This document shows positions 8,514-18,670 of a DNA stretch of 64,000 bases, one piece after another. Under the pieces are notes generated by a model. The model was not told the origin of the DNA. It saw only the letters and a program-made list of their open reading frames with translations, and made no database searches. Position numbers and translations under genes: made by a program. The DNA lies in assembly GCF_021166475.1 (NCBI RefSeq), contig NZ_JAJOYS010000003.1, positions 62,001 through 126,000 of the forward strand, given 5' to 3'. This stretch comes from Pelagibacterium xiamenense. GTDB taxonomy: Bacteria; Pseudomonadota; Alphaproteobacteria; Rhizobiales; Devosiaceae. Every line of letters begins with the position of its first letter. The first letter of the stretch is position 1.

Positions 8514-9740
8514 GTGTCGAATCCCCTAAAAGCGCCAATAGGGGACCCAATCCCCACCAGATCAAGGGATGAGCATCAGCGCATGGCCGAGAAGACCAGA
8601 AAGCAGAAACGCCGCCGCTCCCGCAACGGGTTCGTCGAGGCCATCAACGGCCTGTTGTCGCTGATCCTACTGGTGCTGCTGCTCGTCGCCGGCGGTTTCG
8701 TCTATGCGGTCATGCAGTTCAACGCCGAAGGTCCGTTCGAGGAAGACCGCAGCTTCGTCGTCGAGCCCGGAAACGTCCTTTCGACCGTCGCAGACCGGCT
8801 CGAAGAGCAGGGCTTCATCACCAACGCCGATCTGTTCAATTACGGCTCGCGCTTCATCAGCCGCGGCAACGACCTCAAGGCTGGCGAGTTCAACATCGCC
8901 GCCGGCGCCTCGATGCTCGATATTATCCGTGAATTGACCGAAGGTACGCCTGTCCTGCACCACGTCATCGTCCCGGAAGGCTTCACGTCCTGGCAGGTCG
9001 TAGAGCGCGTCAACGCCGACCCCGACCTGACCGGTTCGATCGATGTGCTGCCCGTCGAAGGCAGTCTGTTGCCCGGTTCCTATACCTACCAGCGCGGCGA
9101 TTCCCGCCAGTCCGTCATCGATGCGATGCAACTGGCAATGGATGATGCGGTTGCCGAAGTCTGGGCGAACCGTGCCGAGGATCTTCCGCTTCAGTCGCCC
9201 GAGGAACTCGTAACGCTCGCCTCGATTGTCGAAAAGGAAACCGCCGTTCCTGAAGAACGCCCGACAATCGCAGGCGTCTTCGTCAACCGCCTCGAGATCG
9301 GCATGCGGCTCCAGTCCGACCCGACGATCATCTATGGCATCACGCTTGGCCAGAGCACGCTCGGCCGCGGCCTGCGCCGCTCCGAGATCGAGGAGGCGAC
9401 ACCTTACAATACCTACCAGATCGATGGCCTGCCGCCCGGTCCGATCGCCAACCCGGGCATCGAATCCCTGCGCGCTGCAGCGAATCCGGAAGAAACAGAG
9501 GCGCTCTATTTCGTCGCCGACGGCACCGGCGGGCACGTCTTTGCCAACAGCTATGCCGAGCACCAGGCCAATGTCGCCGCATGGCGCGAGATTGAGGCAG
9601 AGCGTGCCGAGGCCGAAGCGGAAGCCGAGGCCCAGGCCGCCATGGACGAGATCGCACAGGAAGAGGCCCAGGAAGCCGGCCTCGTCGAGGATGCCGCTAC
9701 GACCGAGGAAGGCGCGGCGGAAGAAACCCAGAGCCAGTAG
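8514..9740 (+). CDS. mltG: Endolytic murein transglycosylase
   Basis: Inner-membrane lytic transglycosylase thought to cut nascent glycan strands and so set their length. The 408 residues comprise a basic cytoplasmic N terminus, one membrane helix (about 46-66), a LysM-like region and the YceG catalytic domain. That domain contains SIVEKET with the catalytic Glu at about 240, followed by RLQSDPTIIYG. The last ~60 residues (from about 347) are an acidic Glu/Ala-rich tail not needed for the fold. The start is uncertain: GTG 8514 gives the full form and ATG 8583 would shorten it by 23 residues, both before the membrane helix. fabF-mltG is a conserved order in Hyphomicrobiales. Confidence 0.92.
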   Translation: MSNPLKAPIGDPIPTRSRDEHQRMAEKTRKQKRRRSRNGFVEAINGLLSLILLVLLLVAGGFVYAVMQFNAEGPFEEDRSFVVEPGNVLSTVADRLEEQGFITNADLFNYGSRFISRGNDLKAGEFNIAAGASMLDIIRELTEGTPVLHHVIVPEGFTSWQVVERVNADPDLTGSIDVLPVEGSLLPGSYTYQRGDSRQSVIDAMQLAMDDAVAEVWANRAEDLPLQSPEELVTLASIVEKETAVPEERPTIAGVFVNRLEIGMRLQSDPTIIYGITLGQSTLGRGLRRSEIEEATPYNTYQIDGLPPGPIANPGIESLRAAANPEETEALYFVADGTGGHVFANSYAEHQANVAAWREIEAERAEAEAEAEAQAAMDEIAQEEAQEAGLVEDAATTEEGAAEETQSQ

Positions 9741-9749
9741 GGGGCGAAG

Positions 9750-10643
9750 ATGGGGGACACGCTGGCCAGCATGACTGGCTTCGGCCGCGCCGCGGCGCAC
9801 GCCGAAGGCTGCGCGATCGTCTGCGAAATCAAGGCCGTAAACGGACGCGGTCTCGACATACGCACGCGCCTGTCTTCTGGTTTCGACGTGCTTGAAACCG
9901 ATATCCGCCGTATCGTCGGCAGCAAGGTCTCCCGTGGCTCGGTCTCGGTCTATCTCAACGTCCAGCGGGAGGCCGGGGCGGCGCGGCTAGTGGTCAACAC
10001 CCAGGCCCTGGAGTCGGTCCTCGAGGCCATCGATGCGCTCAAACACAAGATCGACGCCGAAATGCCTTCGATAGACGGCATCCTCGCGCTCAAGGGCGTC
10101 GTCGATACCGTCGATACCGAGCTGTCCGCCGACGCGGAGGAACGCCTCCACACGGCCATCCGCGACTGCATCGCCACCGCCGTGACCGGGCTTCTCGACG
10201 TTCGCCGGCGCGAGGGGGAGCAGATCGCCGCCGTCATCGCCCGCCGCATCGATGACATCGCGGCCCTGACCGCCCAGGCCGAGGACCATCCCGCGCGCTC
10301 GCGCGAAGCGATCCTCGCCCGGCTCAAGGAGCAGGTCCGCACGCTTCTTGATAGCGACAACGGGCTGAGCGAAGAGCGCCTGCACGCCGAAGCGCTGGTC
10401 CTCGCCACCAAGGCCGATATCCGCGAAGAGCTCGACCGCCTGAAGGCCCACGTCGATGCCGCCCGTGGACTGCTCGAAATGGGCGGCCCGGTCGGCCGCA
10501 AGCTCGATTTCCTCTCGCAGGAATTCAACCGCGAGGCCAACACCTTGTGTTCCAAGAGCAATGATGTGGGCTTGACCCGCATCGGCCTTGACCTCAAGGC
10601 GGCGATCGATCAGTTACGGGAGCAGGTTCAGAACCTGGAGTAA
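9750..10643 (+). CDS. YicC family endoribonuclease-like protein
   Basis: The 297-residue protein opens with SMTGFGRAAA after a short leader and ends with the DUF1732 region (MGGPVGRKLDFLSQEFNREANTLCSKSND), the two YicC hallmarks. E. coli YicC has been linked to RNA turnover and to stationary-phase growth; enzymatic details are less settled. It starts 9 bases after mltG and 8 bases before gmk, with GGGGGCGAAG as ribosome-binding site. The mltG-yicC-gmk order is conserved in the group. Confidence 0.92.
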   Translation: MGDTLASMTGFGRAAAHAEGCAIVCEIKAVNGRGLDIRTRLSSGFDVLETDIRRIVGSKVSRGSVSVYLNVQREAGAARLVVNTQALESVLEAIDALKHKIDAEMPSIDGILALKGVVDTVDTELSADAEERLHTAIRDCIATAVTGLLDVRRREGEQIAAVIARRIDDIAALTAQAEDHPARSREAILARLKEQVRTLLDSDNGLSEERLHAEALVLATKADIREELDRLKAHVDAARGLLEMGGPVGRKLDFLSQEFNREANTLCSKSNDVGLTRIGLDLKAAIDQLREQVQNLE

Positions 10644-10651
10644 GTAAAAGA

Positions 10652-11293
10652 ATGGATTTCGCGCGCCGCGGCGTCATGCTGGTCATAGCCTCGCCCTCGG
10701 GCGCCGGAAAATCCTCGATCTCCCGCGCCCTTTTCGCGCAGGACCCCAACATTCGCCTTTCGGTCTCCGTCACCACCCGCGCCCGCCGCACCGACGAGAT
10801 CGACGGCACGCACTACGATTTCATCGACGTCCCGACCTTCGAGAAGATGCGCGACAACGGCGAATTGCTCGAATGGGCAGAAGTGCACGGCAACTACTAC
10901 GCCACCCCCCGCGCCAAGGTCGAAGACCGCCTGGCCTCGGGCAAGGATATCCTCTTCGATATCGACTATCAGGGCACGCTCCAGCTCTACGAGAACTGCC
11001 GGGACGACATGGTGACGGTCTTCATCCTGCCGCCCTCCATCGCCGAACTCCGCGCCCGCCTCGAACGCCGGGCGCAGGACAGCGTCGGGACCATCGAAAA
11101 GCGCCTGCGCAACGCCCGCAAGGAAATGGACCACTATGCCGAATACGACTTCGTGCTGGTGAACGAGGACCTCGAGGATTCAGTCCAGAAAGTCCGCTCC
11201 ATCCTCGCCTCCGCCCGCCTGGGCCGCACCCGGCAGACCAGGCTCGACGGCTTCGTCCGCGACCTTCAGAGCCAGATCGACACGCTGGGGTAG
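10652..11293 (+). CDS. gmk: Guanylate kinase
   Basis: Phosphorylates GMP to GDP with ATP. The 213 residues contain the P-loop SPSGAGKSS (14-22), the GMP-binding SVTTRARRTDEIDGTHYDF segment and the lid region. Length matches bacterial Gmk (200-220). It is the last gene of the mltG-yicC-gmk run and is convergent with rsmA, with 11 bases between their stops. Confidence 0.97.
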   Translation: MDFARRGVMLVIASPSGAGKSSISRALFAQDPNIRLSVSVTTRARRTDEIDGTHYDFIDVPTFEKMRDNGELLEWAEVHGNYYATPRAKVEDRLASGKDILFDIDYQGTLQLYENCRDDMVTVFILPPSIAELRARLERRAQDSVGTIEKRLRNARKEMDHYAEYDFVLVNEDLEDSVQKVRSILASARLGRTRQTRLDGFVRDLQSQIDTLG

Positions 11294-11304
11294 GGGCCTC
11301 GGAC

Positions 11305-12150
11305 TTATCCCCGAAGCGCTGCAACAGCGCGCGCCAGCGCCACATACGTCGCCACCGGCAGGTTCTCTGCCCGCTCTTCGCCTGACAGTCCCAGGGGCTC
11401 CAACAGCGCGCCAAGCGGCACCCCGAGCCCCTTGAGGCTCTGCCGTATCATCTTCCGCCGCTGCCCGAAGGCGTAGCGCGTGACCTCTTCCATCGCCTTG
11501 ACAGGCACATCCGCTTCAACCGGCCTAGGCACCATATGCACCACCGCCGATGTCACCTTCGGCGGCGGCGTGAACGCGTTCCGGTCCACCTTGAGCGCTA
11601 TGCGCGCATGCGTCCGCCAGCCCGAGAGCACCCCCAGCCGCCCATAGGCCTTGTCCCCCGGTACGGCGCAAATCCTGTCCGCGACCTCCTTCTGGAACAT
11701 CAGCGTCAGGCTCTCGAACCACGCCGGCCAGGGGTCTTCGGAAAGCCACCCGGTCAAAAGCGGTGTCGCGATATTGTAGGGGAGGTTGGCCACGATCTTC
11801 GTCCTCCCGTCGGCCAGCGCGCGATAGTCCACGGCGAGCGCATCGTCGGAAATGACCTCCAGCCGCCCCGGGTAAGCGTCGGCAATTTGCGCCAGGGCCG
11901 GCATCGTCCGCTCGTCCCGCTCGATGGCAACGACCTTCTTCGCTCCGGCGGCGAGCAATGCCCGCGTGAGACCGCCCGGCCCGGGTCCGACCTCGATCAC
12001 CGTGACGTCTGAAAGCTCCCCCGCCGCGCGCGCAATCCGCATGGTGAGGTTGAGATCGAGCAGAAAATTCTGCCCCAGCTCCTTTTTCGCGCGCAGGCCA
12101 TGCTCGGCAATAACCTCGCGCAGCGGGGGAAGGGCGTCGATCTGGCTCAT
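11305..12150 (-). CDS. rsmA: 16S rRNA (adenine1518/1519-N6)-dimethyltransferase
   Basis: KsgA/RsmA dimethylates two adjacent adenines in helix 45 of 16S rRNA late in 30S assembly. The 281 residues have the N-terminal [14 protein letters not shown] motif [11 protein letters not shown] (51-60) and the catalytic NLPY (122-125). The ATG overlaps the TGA of pdxA by four bases (ATGA), so the two are translationally coupled. It is the last gene of the lptF-lptG-lptD-surA-pdxA-rsmA run, the classic proteobacterial surA-pdxA-ksgA order. Confidence 0.97.
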   Translation of the reverse strand: MSQIDALPPLREVIAEHGLRAKKELGQNFLLDLNLTMRIARAAGELSDVTVIEVGPGPGGLTRALLAAGAKKVVAIERDERTMPALAQIADAYPGRLEVISDDALAVDYRALADGRTKIVANLPYNIATPLLTGWLSEDPWPAWFESLTLMFQKEVADRICAVPGDKAYGRLGVLSGWRTHARIALKVDRNAFTPPPKVTSAVVHMVPRPVEADVPVKAMEEVTRYAFGQRRKMIRQSLKGLGVPLGALLEPLGLSGEERAENLPVATYVALARAVAALRG

Positions 12151-13148
12151 GCCATCGCGTCCGCCAGCCTGAGCGCCGCGAGCATGGATTTGGCCGAGGC
12201 GTTGCCCGACCCCGCCAGCGAAAACGCGGTCCCATGATCGGGCGAGGTGCGCACGATCGGCAAACCCAGCGTCACATTGACCCCAGCATCGAACGCCAGC
12301 GCCTTGATCGGGATCAGCGCCTGATCGTGATACATGGCGATGACCGCGTCAAATTCCCGCCAGTGCGGCGGATGAAAGAGCGTATCGCCCGAAAGCGGAC
12401 CCGTAACGTCGAACCCCTCGGCCTTGAGCCGCGCCAGTGCAGGGGCGATTACCTCGATTTCCTCGCGCCCGATCGTCCCGTCTTCCCCCGCATGCGGATT
12501 GAGGCCCGCAACCGCGATTCGGGGCGCGGCGATACCGAATCGCGCCGTAAGGTCCGCGACCACAACCCGTACCGTCTCCTCGATCAGCGCCCCGGAAATC
12601 ATTCCCGGCACGGCGGCGAGCGGCACGTGGATCGTCAGCGGAACGACCCGCAAATCCTCGTGTGCCAGCATCATCACCGGATGCGGAGCGGCCCCGTCGT
12701 CAGCGCATAGCGCCGCCAGAAACTCCGTATGCCCCGGATGGCTGAACCCCGCCCCATAAAGCGCGGCCTTGTGGATCGGTGCCGTCACCAGCGCCCGTGC
12801 GCGGCCATCCCGCACATCCGCCACCGCCCGCGCTATAGCCTCGATCACCACAGGCGCGGCTGCCGCATCGGGTTTACCCGGCCGGTCCTTGACGTCGCCG
12901 TCGAGGTCCACCACCGGCAAGCCGAACGCCCACACTTCCGCGGCGTTCTCGACATCCGTTGCAATACAATCGATCCGCAGCCCCAGCCGCGCCGCCCGCG
13001 CGGCGAGAAATTCCGCAACGCCATAGACGGCGAAAACCGGCAGGTCATGTGCCTGCCGGTCCGCATAAAGCTGCAAAATGAGATCGGGGCCGATCCCGGC
13101 CGGCTCCCCCATCGAAACCGCGAGGGGGAGCGCCTTTTCATCCGTCAT
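12147..13148 (-). CDS. pdxA: 4-hydroxythreonine-4-phosphate dehydrogenase
   Basis: NAD-dependent enzyme of the DXP-dependent pyridoxal phosphate pathway. From the ATG at 13148 it has 333 residues. The N terminus [14 protein letters not shown] is diagnostic, and the metal-binding histidines lie in [10 protein letters not shown] and [12 protein letters not shown]. The reading frame continues 75 bases upstream into the surA end, but family alignment supports [16 protein letters not shown] as the start. It overlaps rsmA by four bases. Confidence 0.95.
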   Translation of the reverse strand: MTDEKALPLAVSMGEPAGIGPDLILQLYADRQAHDLPVFAVYGVAEFLAARAARLGLRIDCIATDVENAAEVWAFGLPVVDLDGDVKDRPGKPDAAAAPVVIEAIARAVADVRDGRARALVTAPIHKAALYGAGFSHPGHTEFLAALCADDGAAPHPVMMLAHEDLRVVPLTIHVPLAAVPGMISGALIEETVRVVVADLTARFGIAAPRIAVAGLNPHAGEDGTIGREEIEVIAPALARLKAEGFDVTGPLSGDTLFHPPHWREFDAVIAMYHDQALIPIKALAFDAGVNVTLGLPIVRTSPDHGTAFSLAGSGNASAKSMLAALRLADAMA

Positions 13149-13152
13149 GGGC

Positions 13153-14073
13153 TTAGCGGCGAATAATCGCCGCTTCGTTGCGCAGACGTTCGAGATAGGC
13201 CTCGGCCTGTTGCTCGAGCGCATCCTGGCCGGCTTCCTGCCGCAGGTCCTGCTTGATGAAGGTCAGGTCGCGCGCTTCCGCCTTTTCGCAGATCGCGTAC
13301 ATCGAAACGCCGTTCTCGGTCACCCGCGGCCGCGTCAGCTGGCCCACGGTCAGTCCCGCGAGCTCATTGGCGATCGCCTCGGGCATCTGCGTTGCGTGCC
13401 TGCGCCCGATATCGATCACCGCCGCGTCCTGATACTGCAGCACCTGTTCGACAGCCCCGCCGCAGCCCTGAAAGCCCGAACGATACTGATTGGCCTCCGC
13501 CGTCCGCCGCGAGGCCGACATACCCGAGCCGTCAGCGATCACGAAAATCACTTCCTTGAGGATATAGTCGAAGCTCGACGTCTCCTCGAGCTGCTGCTCG
13601 GCCTGGATGTCGAGTTCGAGTTCGGAAATCTGCACCCGCGGCGAAATCACCTGCCGCACCACCTGCTGCCAGGCAATAGCCGCCCGCAGCCGCGACCGTA
13701 GCGTATTGGGATCGACGCCGTTCTGGGTGAGAACCTGATTGAGGTTCGAAACGCTCACATTCATGTTCGATGCGATGTTGCCGTAAGCCTGGTCGACCTG
13801 CGCGTCCGTGACGGCGATCCCCACGCGCTCGGCTTCGGCCAGCTTGATCGCGTCGTCGATCAGCTCATCCGTCGCCATCTGCGTGCGGTTGGAATTCGAG
13901 CTCCCGCGCCCTTCGATACGAAGCAATTGCGCGCGCGCATTGATTTGCTGATCTGTGATCTGCGTGCCGTTGACGGTCACCTGAACCGACTGCGCCTGCG
14001 CTGCGGCACCGGCAAGAACAAGGCCCAGGGCCAGCCAGACCGCTGCGGTCCGTACGGCAATCCAACGTATCAT
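13153..14073 (-). CDS. surA: SurA-type periplasmic chaperone / peptidyl-prolyl isomerase
   Basis: Periplasmic chaperone that helps fold outer-membrane proteins, including LptD. From ATG 14073 it has 306 residues. A signal peptide (about 1-27, MIRWIAVRTAAVWLALG then AAAQAQS) is followed by a SurA N-terminal domain (TQMATDELIDDAIKLAEAER, NLNQVLTQNGVDPNTLRSRL) and one degenerate parvulin-like domain. GGGAG about 9 bases before 14073 decides this start over in-frame upstream codons at 14124 and 14190. It is shorter than E. coli SurA (428), which has two PPIase domains. It sits between lptD and pdxA as expected. Confidence 0.85.
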   Translation of the reverse strand: MIRWIAVRTAAVWLALGLVLAGAAAQAQSVQVTVNGTQITDQQINARAQLLRIEGRGSSNSNRTQMATDELIDDAIKLAEAERVGIAVTDAQVDQAYGNIASNMNVSVSNLNQVLTQNGVDPNTLRSRLRAAIAWQQVVRQVISPRVQISELELDIQAEQQLEETSSFDYILKEVIFVIADGSGMSASRRTAEANQYRSGFQGCGGAVEQVLQYQDAAVIDIGRRHATQMPEAIANELAGLTVGQLTRPRVTENGVSMYAICEKAEARDLTFIKQDLRQEAGQDALEQQAEAYLERLRNEAAIIRR

Positions 14074-14196
14074 CGTCACTGTGCTCCCATTGACGCGGGG
14101 GGTATTGTCGGTGCTTGGCACCATAATCCTGCCCGCCGTGCAACTCAAATCTTGCGCTCGCCCCGGGTGGTCCGACACAAATGCGGCCAAATTCGG

Positions 14197-16506
14197 CTAT
14201 TCGTCGTCCCAGCTGTAGCCGAAATCGACGATCTCATCCCGCGCTCCGGTCCGCAGGATCAGCTTGAACTCGACCGCGAAATCGTCCGCCCATGCCTCCG
14301 GCGGTCCGTCCGCCCGCGCGCCCAGCCCGAAGGCGAGGTAGTCGTCGTCGTATTCGAGCGCCGCCGCCGTCCTGATAAGTTCGCTTTCGCGCAGATCGTA
14401 CCGTGTGCCCGCCGTCAGGCTCCAATAATCGAAAAGCGGCACGGTGACTTCGACGCCGACGTCCTCGCGATAATCCTCGACCCCGAGCGCCGCATTCTCG
14501 GCTTCATAGGAATAGGTCGCGGCAACCGTAAAGTCGTTCCAGGTCGATCGAGCCCGCGCATCAAGGCTCGGCACGGTACCGGTCTCGGGGTCGTACTGCA
14601 CCCCGAACCCGCCCGTCAGATAGGGCGTAAACCCGCCCTCGACGGCCGCCACGATATAAGACGCATCCCGGTCGAGCCCCGATCCGATCCCGGCCGTCGA
14701 CCCGTCCGTTTGCGTATACCCGTTCTCGCCGGCCAGGTGAAACGACTGCCCGATCACCGTGTTGATCCAGGCGCCGTTGTCGAACTGTGTCTGGCTCTGC
14801 ACGCCCAGATTGGCCCTCAACCCCGTATCCTGCCGGTCCGCCCCCGACCAGCGGTTGAAACTGAAGATATTCGAGCCGTCGAGCACGAGGCTCTGCGCGT
14901 CGTTGTTGACAATCCCCACGACGCTCTCGCCGCTCCCGCGATAGACCAACTGCCCCACCGGCTCGATCGTCGTCGCGACCCCTTCGGCCTTGGCGAGAAG
15001 CGGATAGCGCACGTCGAGCGCGGCGATCGGCGTTGCCGTGAACCGCGTCTCTTCCCCCGGCGCACCCGCGGCGCTGCTCCCCCCGTCGTAATAGGCGAGG
15101 TCCAGCCTGCCGCCCGCATAGGGCGAAACCGTCACGCCCCCGGGCGCAATCCAGGTCTCCGTCCACCCCGCTTCCCCCGAAAGGTGCCAGGCATTCCCGG
15201 CATAACCGTACGCATACTGCTCGCCGTCAAAGACCCCGCTCTCGTGATCCAGTCCGCGCGCAATCCCGGTCATCGTGCCGCTGAAGATCACCTCGCCCGA
15301 GCCCGCGCCCAGATCGACGACGTGCTCGCCCTCGGCGAACGGCGCCACGAATGCCTGTCGATCCTGCGCCGCCTCGTACTCATCCCAGCTTGCCCAACGC
15401 GTCGACTTGCTCCCCAGCGGCACATATTGCCGGAACCGGATATTGGCCCAGCTCTGCGCGGTCAGATACTCGGCATAGACCTCGTTGCGCTTGGTCCCGT
15501 CGTCGATATCGTAATCCGGCAGGAACCCCGGATCGGTGAACGCGGTATAAGACCATCCCAGCGTCCAGTCCTCGGTCGGCTCGAACGTCCCGCTCGTCTG
15601 CACCGCCCCCCGAAAGCGCCGTTCGGCGAGCCCGGTATAGGCCCCCGGGTCGAGCTGATAGATCCCCGATGTCTCGACACTATAGGAAACCGGCCCCGTT
15701 GCACCCGTAAATCGGGCCCCCAGCATCAGCCCCTGGCGTGAAAACACCGTCGGTGTCAGCAACAGCGTACCGCCGGCAACCCGCTGACGGAAAAGGGGAA
15801 ACGAAAGCCCGTGTCCGCGCTGCTCGTCATAGCTGTAGATCGGCAATTCGAGTTCGCCGTCCGAAGGCACCGTCAGCCAGGGCAGCCAGAGCACCGGCAC
15901 GCCCAGCAGCGCCAGTGTCGGCGCTTCGAAATAGATCGTCTGCTCGGTTTCGTCCGTCACGATCCGGGCGGCCTTCACGGTCCAGCCGATCGTTCCGGCA
16001 TGCGTGCCGATGCACTCCCCGCACGGCGCATAGAGCCCTTCGGTATAGACCCGCTCGACGCCCTCGTCGAAACTGGTTTCCGCCGCCGAAAACCGCGATC
16101 CGTCCGGAAACGCGACCGTCAGCGCCTCGAGAAACCCGCGCTTGAAGCTGTCCGTCAATTCGACCCGGTCGGCGATGTATTCAACGCCCTCGGGATCGAT
16201 CAGCGCGACATTGCCGACGAGTTCGACGCGGTCCGTCCGCTGATAGTAGATCGCCTGGTCGGCCGTGGCGCGATAGCCCTGGAAGAAGATCCCGACATTC
16301 CCGCTTGCGATGACGGTTTCGGTATTGGCGTTAAAGACCATGGTGTCGGCGGATACCGCCATGCGTCCGCCCGGATCGGCAGGAATAAGCGCGAAAAAGT
16401 TCGCCGGTACGATCTGCTGTGCGGACGCCGGGTCTGTTAGGGCGGCAAGCACGGCAAGCGCGCATAAGGCCCTGCGCCAGGCGCGCGGCTTACAGCTGGT
16501 CCCCAT
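14197..16506 (-). CDS. lptD: LPS-assembly protein LptD
   Basis: Outer-membrane barrel that inserts lipopolysaccharide with LptE. The 769 residues have a signal peptide (about 1-29, ending SAQ), an OstA/jellyroll domain (about 45-120, with VSADTMVFNANTETVIASGNV and ATADQAIYYQ) and a long beta-barrel rich in alternating aromatic strands, ending FGYSWDDE. A Cys pair (PCGEC, about 158-162) replaces the cysteine spacing of E. coli. ATG 16506 overlaps the lptG stop by one base; a TTG codon directly before it is less likely. It is clustered with lptG and lptF, the inner-membrane part of the same bridge. Confidence 0.95.
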   Translation of the reverse strand: MGTSCKPRAWRRALCALAVLAALTDPASAQQIVPANFFALIPADPGGRMAVSADTMVFNANTETVIASGNVGIFFQGYRATADQAIYYQRTDRVELVGNVALIDPEGVEYIADRVELTDSFKRGFLEALTVAFPDGSRFSAAETSFDEGVERVYTEGLYAPCGECIGTHAGTIGWTVKAARIVTDETEQTIYFEAPTLALLGVPVLWLPWLTVPSDGELELPIYSYDEQRGHGLSFPLFRQRVAGGTLLLTPTVFSRQGLMLGARFTGATGPVSYSVETSGIYQLDPGAYTGLAERRFRGAVQTSGTFEPTEDWTLGWSYTAFTDPGFLPDYDIDDGTKRNEVYAEYLTAQSWANIRFRQYVPLGSKSTRWASWDEYEAAQDRQAFVAPFAEGEHVVDLGAGSGEVIFSGTMTGIARGLDHESGVFDGEQYAYGYAGNAWHLSGEAGWTETWIAPGGVTVSPYAGGRLDLAYYDGGSSAAGAPGEETRFTATPIAALDVRYPLLAKAEGVATTIEPVGQLVYRGSGESVVGIVNNDAQSLVLDGSNIFSFNRWSGADRQDTGLRANLGVQSQTQFDNGAWINTVIGQSFHLAGENGYTQTDGSTAGIGSGLDRDASYIVAAVEGGFTPYLTGGFGVQYDPETGTVPSLDARARSTWNDFTVAATYSYEAENAALGVEDYREDVGVEVTVPLFDYWSLTAGTRYDLRESELIRTAAALEYDDDYLAFGLGARADGPPEAWADDFAVEFKLILRTGARDEIVDFGYSWDDE

Positions 16507-17585
16507 CAAACGCGCCCATCTTCCCTATAAAGGATCACGGACAATCCGATCGTCACCGCCGCGATGGCCGGACCCCACGCCGCGGCAACCGGATCGAGTA
16601 CGCCGGCCGACCCCGCCCGGTCGGCCATTTCCGTGATCATGAACACAACTAATCCCAACACGATACCATAAAGCACGGTCCAGCCGTAGTGGCCGGTGCG
16701 GCGATACCCTCCTGTAAACGCAAAGGCGATGAGCAGTGAACCCACAAGCAGCAGCGGCATGGCGGTCAGCTTATGGAAGCGGGTTTCCGCCGCCGCCTGC
16801 GCATAAGGGTCGCCGACGCCGCGTTGCAGCGCGCGCGCGAGCGCGAACCACGACAGATCTTCTGCAGTCCCCAGCTTGAGGCTCAGTTCCGACAGTGAGG
16901 CGTTCGTGGCGATCCGGTAGACCGCAAACGGCTGCGGGGGACTGTCCACGTCCAGCGTCACGCCGTTTTCAAGTCGCCAGGCGCCGCGTTCGAGATAGGC
17001 TGCCTCCGCATGGACGCGCGTCCCGCGTTCGCCTGCGGGCAACTGCCGGAACACCGAAACGTCCCGCAGCTCGGCCCCGCCGTGAAGCACCGCCTCGGCA
17101 AAAAGCATGAAATCGCCGTCGCTGCCCGTCTGGCTGAACCAGGTCGCCCGGTTCTGCACCCCATAGGCTCGTCCCCAGCCGATCTGCGCGGCATCGAGCT
17201 CCTGATAGGCCCGGATCGCCAGACTGTCGACAACGGTCGCGATCAGCGCACCGCACAGGACAATGGCAATCAGCGGCCAGCGCAGCACGGCCCATATCGA
17301 TTGCCCGGACGCGTTCACCACCACCATCTCGCGATAGCGGTGCAATTCGATAAGTCCAACGATTGCCCCCAAAAGCACCGTCACGGGTAGCCCCAGAAGG
17401 CTCCAGCGCAGCGCCGAGAGGAACGAAAGCGCGGTCGCCGTCCAGGGCCCCGCGATCTCCGCGGTCTGGTTGAACCGCCCGATATCGAGGAACTCGACGA
17501 GGAGGATGATGCCGTAGAAAATCCCCACCACCAATCCGATCCGGCTGGCAAGGCGCACGACCATCAGATGCCCGATCCGGCTCAT
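16506..17585 (-). CDS. lptG: LPS export ABC transporter permease LptG
   Basis: One of two permeases of the LptB2FG complex that extracts LPS from the inner membrane. The 359 residues show the YjgP/YjgQ plan: three N-terminal membrane helices, a periplasmic beta-jellyroll (about 130-260) and three C-terminal helices. MSRIGHLMVVRLASRIGLV and the helix-2 segment typical of LptG are visible. ATG overlaps the lptF stop by four bases and its own stop overlaps lptD, so lptF-lptG-lptD are coupled. lptB and lptA/C are not in the window. Confidence 0.93.
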   Translation of the reverse strand: MSRIGHLMVVRLASRIGLVVGIFYGIILLVEFLDIGRFNQTAEIAGPWTATALSFLSALRWSLLGLPVTVLLGAIVGLIELHRYREMVVVNASGQSIWAVLRWPLIAIVLCGALIATVVDSLAIRAYQELDAAQIGWGRAYGVQNRATWFSQTGSDGDFMLFAEAVLHGGAELRDVSVFRQLPAGERGTRVHAEAAYLERGAWRLENGVTLDVDSPPQPFAVYRIATNASLSELSLKLGTAEDLSWFALARALQRGVGDPYAQAAAETRFHKLTAMPLLLVGSLLIAFAFTGGYRRTGHYGWTVLYGIVLGLVVFMITEMADRAGSAGVLDPVAAAWGPAIAAVTIGLSVILYREDGRV

Positions 17586-18670
17586 GCCCGCGCCCTCCTC
17601 GGAAAGGCGGGTGGGCTCGCATAACGCATTCGATAGGCGAAGAGCGCCACCGCGAATGCGAGGATCGCGCTCGGGGCGATGTAGTGGTTCGCGCCACCGC
17701 CCGAAAACGCGCTCACGGCCTGTTCGGCAAAGGCGATAACGAGGATGACGAGTTCCATCGGCGCCCGGAACCCGCCGCGCCGGCCATGTGGGAACCCGGC
17801 CAGGCTGGCGGCAAGAAAACAGAACGCAACGGCGCGCAGCCCGTCCGCGAGCCGCGAATGCACCGCCGCAAGAGCCCGGCCCGGGTGCGCGATTGCGTCC
17901 CTTGCGAGCGCATCGAGAAGCGCTGGCGTATCGAGCTGGTCGATCCCGGCATCCGGGCGCGAGGAGTCGATGAGGCTCGCAAGGCTGATGTGATATTGCC
18001 CGAACGCGATCTGGCTCAGCCCCTGTTGTTCCGCACTCTCGTACTGGATGGCGCCGTCGTTGAGAATGAGCTGGTACCCGCTCGCATCCTCATAGACCCG
18101 CGCGGTGTCGGCAAAATAGGTGCGCCGCGTGTCGCTGGTCGTGTCGTCGAAAAAGAACTCGACCAGCGTGCCGTCGGCGCGCCGGCCGCCGATGGAAAAG
18201 ACGAGCCCGTCCTGAAGCTCGGTGAACTGCCCCGGCACAAGCGCGCGCCCCACGACGTCCGCCGCGATATCCGCCGACCATTCGGCCGATACCCGCCGCG
18301 CGTGGGGCTCGATCCAGTGTGCCACCGCGCCCACGGCCAGCATGCCGATAACCGTGAAGACCGCAATCGACGTCCAGAGCGCCGGCGTGCGCTGGGCAGC
18401 GTGGATCGTGTGCAACTCGCGGGAGGATTGCAGTGCTCTCAACCCCCTGACGAGACCGATCGCAAGGCAGACATAAAGGATCGAGCGCGCATAGCTCGGA
18501 GTCGTCAGCGCGCTTTGTCCCATGAGCGTCAGGATGTTCTGGCCCTGCGAGGAGACGAGGTCGAAGAGCCGCAAGAGCTGCATGAGCCAGATGAGCGCCC
18601 CACCGGCCAGAAAGATCGTCAGCGCCTGAACGAAAAACTGGGCCGTCAGATATCGCGATAAGCGGTCCAT
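17582..18670 (-). CDS. lptF: LPS export ABC transporter permease LptF
   Basis: The second LptB2FG permease. The 362 residues start MDRLSRYLTAQFFVQALTIF and repeat the LptF/G architecture of six helices and a periplasmic jellyroll. The QSSRELHTIHAAQRTP segment (about 81-96) is the cytoplasmic coupling region typical of the family. It is the first gene of the minus-strand lptFGD-surA-pdxA-rsmA operon and is divergent from pepA, so the operon promoter should lie in 18671-18974. Confidence 0.93.
   Translation of the reverse strand: MDRLSRYLTAQFFVQALTIFLAGGALIWLMQLLRLFDLVSSQGQNILTLMGQSALTTPSYARSILYVCLAIGLVRGLRALQSSRELHTIHAAQRTPALWTSIAVFTVIGMLAVGAVAHWIEPHARRVSAEWSADIAADVVGRALVPGQFTELQDGLVFSIGGRRADGTLVEFFFDDTTSDTRRTYFADTARVYEDASGYQLILNDGAIQYESAEQQGLSQIAFGQYHISLASLIDSSRPDAGIDQLDTPALLDALARDAIAHPGRALAAVHSRLADGLRAVAFCFLAASLAGFPHGRRGGFRAPMELVILVIAFAEQAVSAFSGGGANHYIAPSAILAFAVALFAYRMRYASPPAFPRRARA

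Noticed and set aside
13927-15741. A 604-codon plus-strand frame opposite surA and lptD
   Set aside because: It spans two well-supported genes, is Arg/Pro-rich and has no domain; typical antisense shadow.
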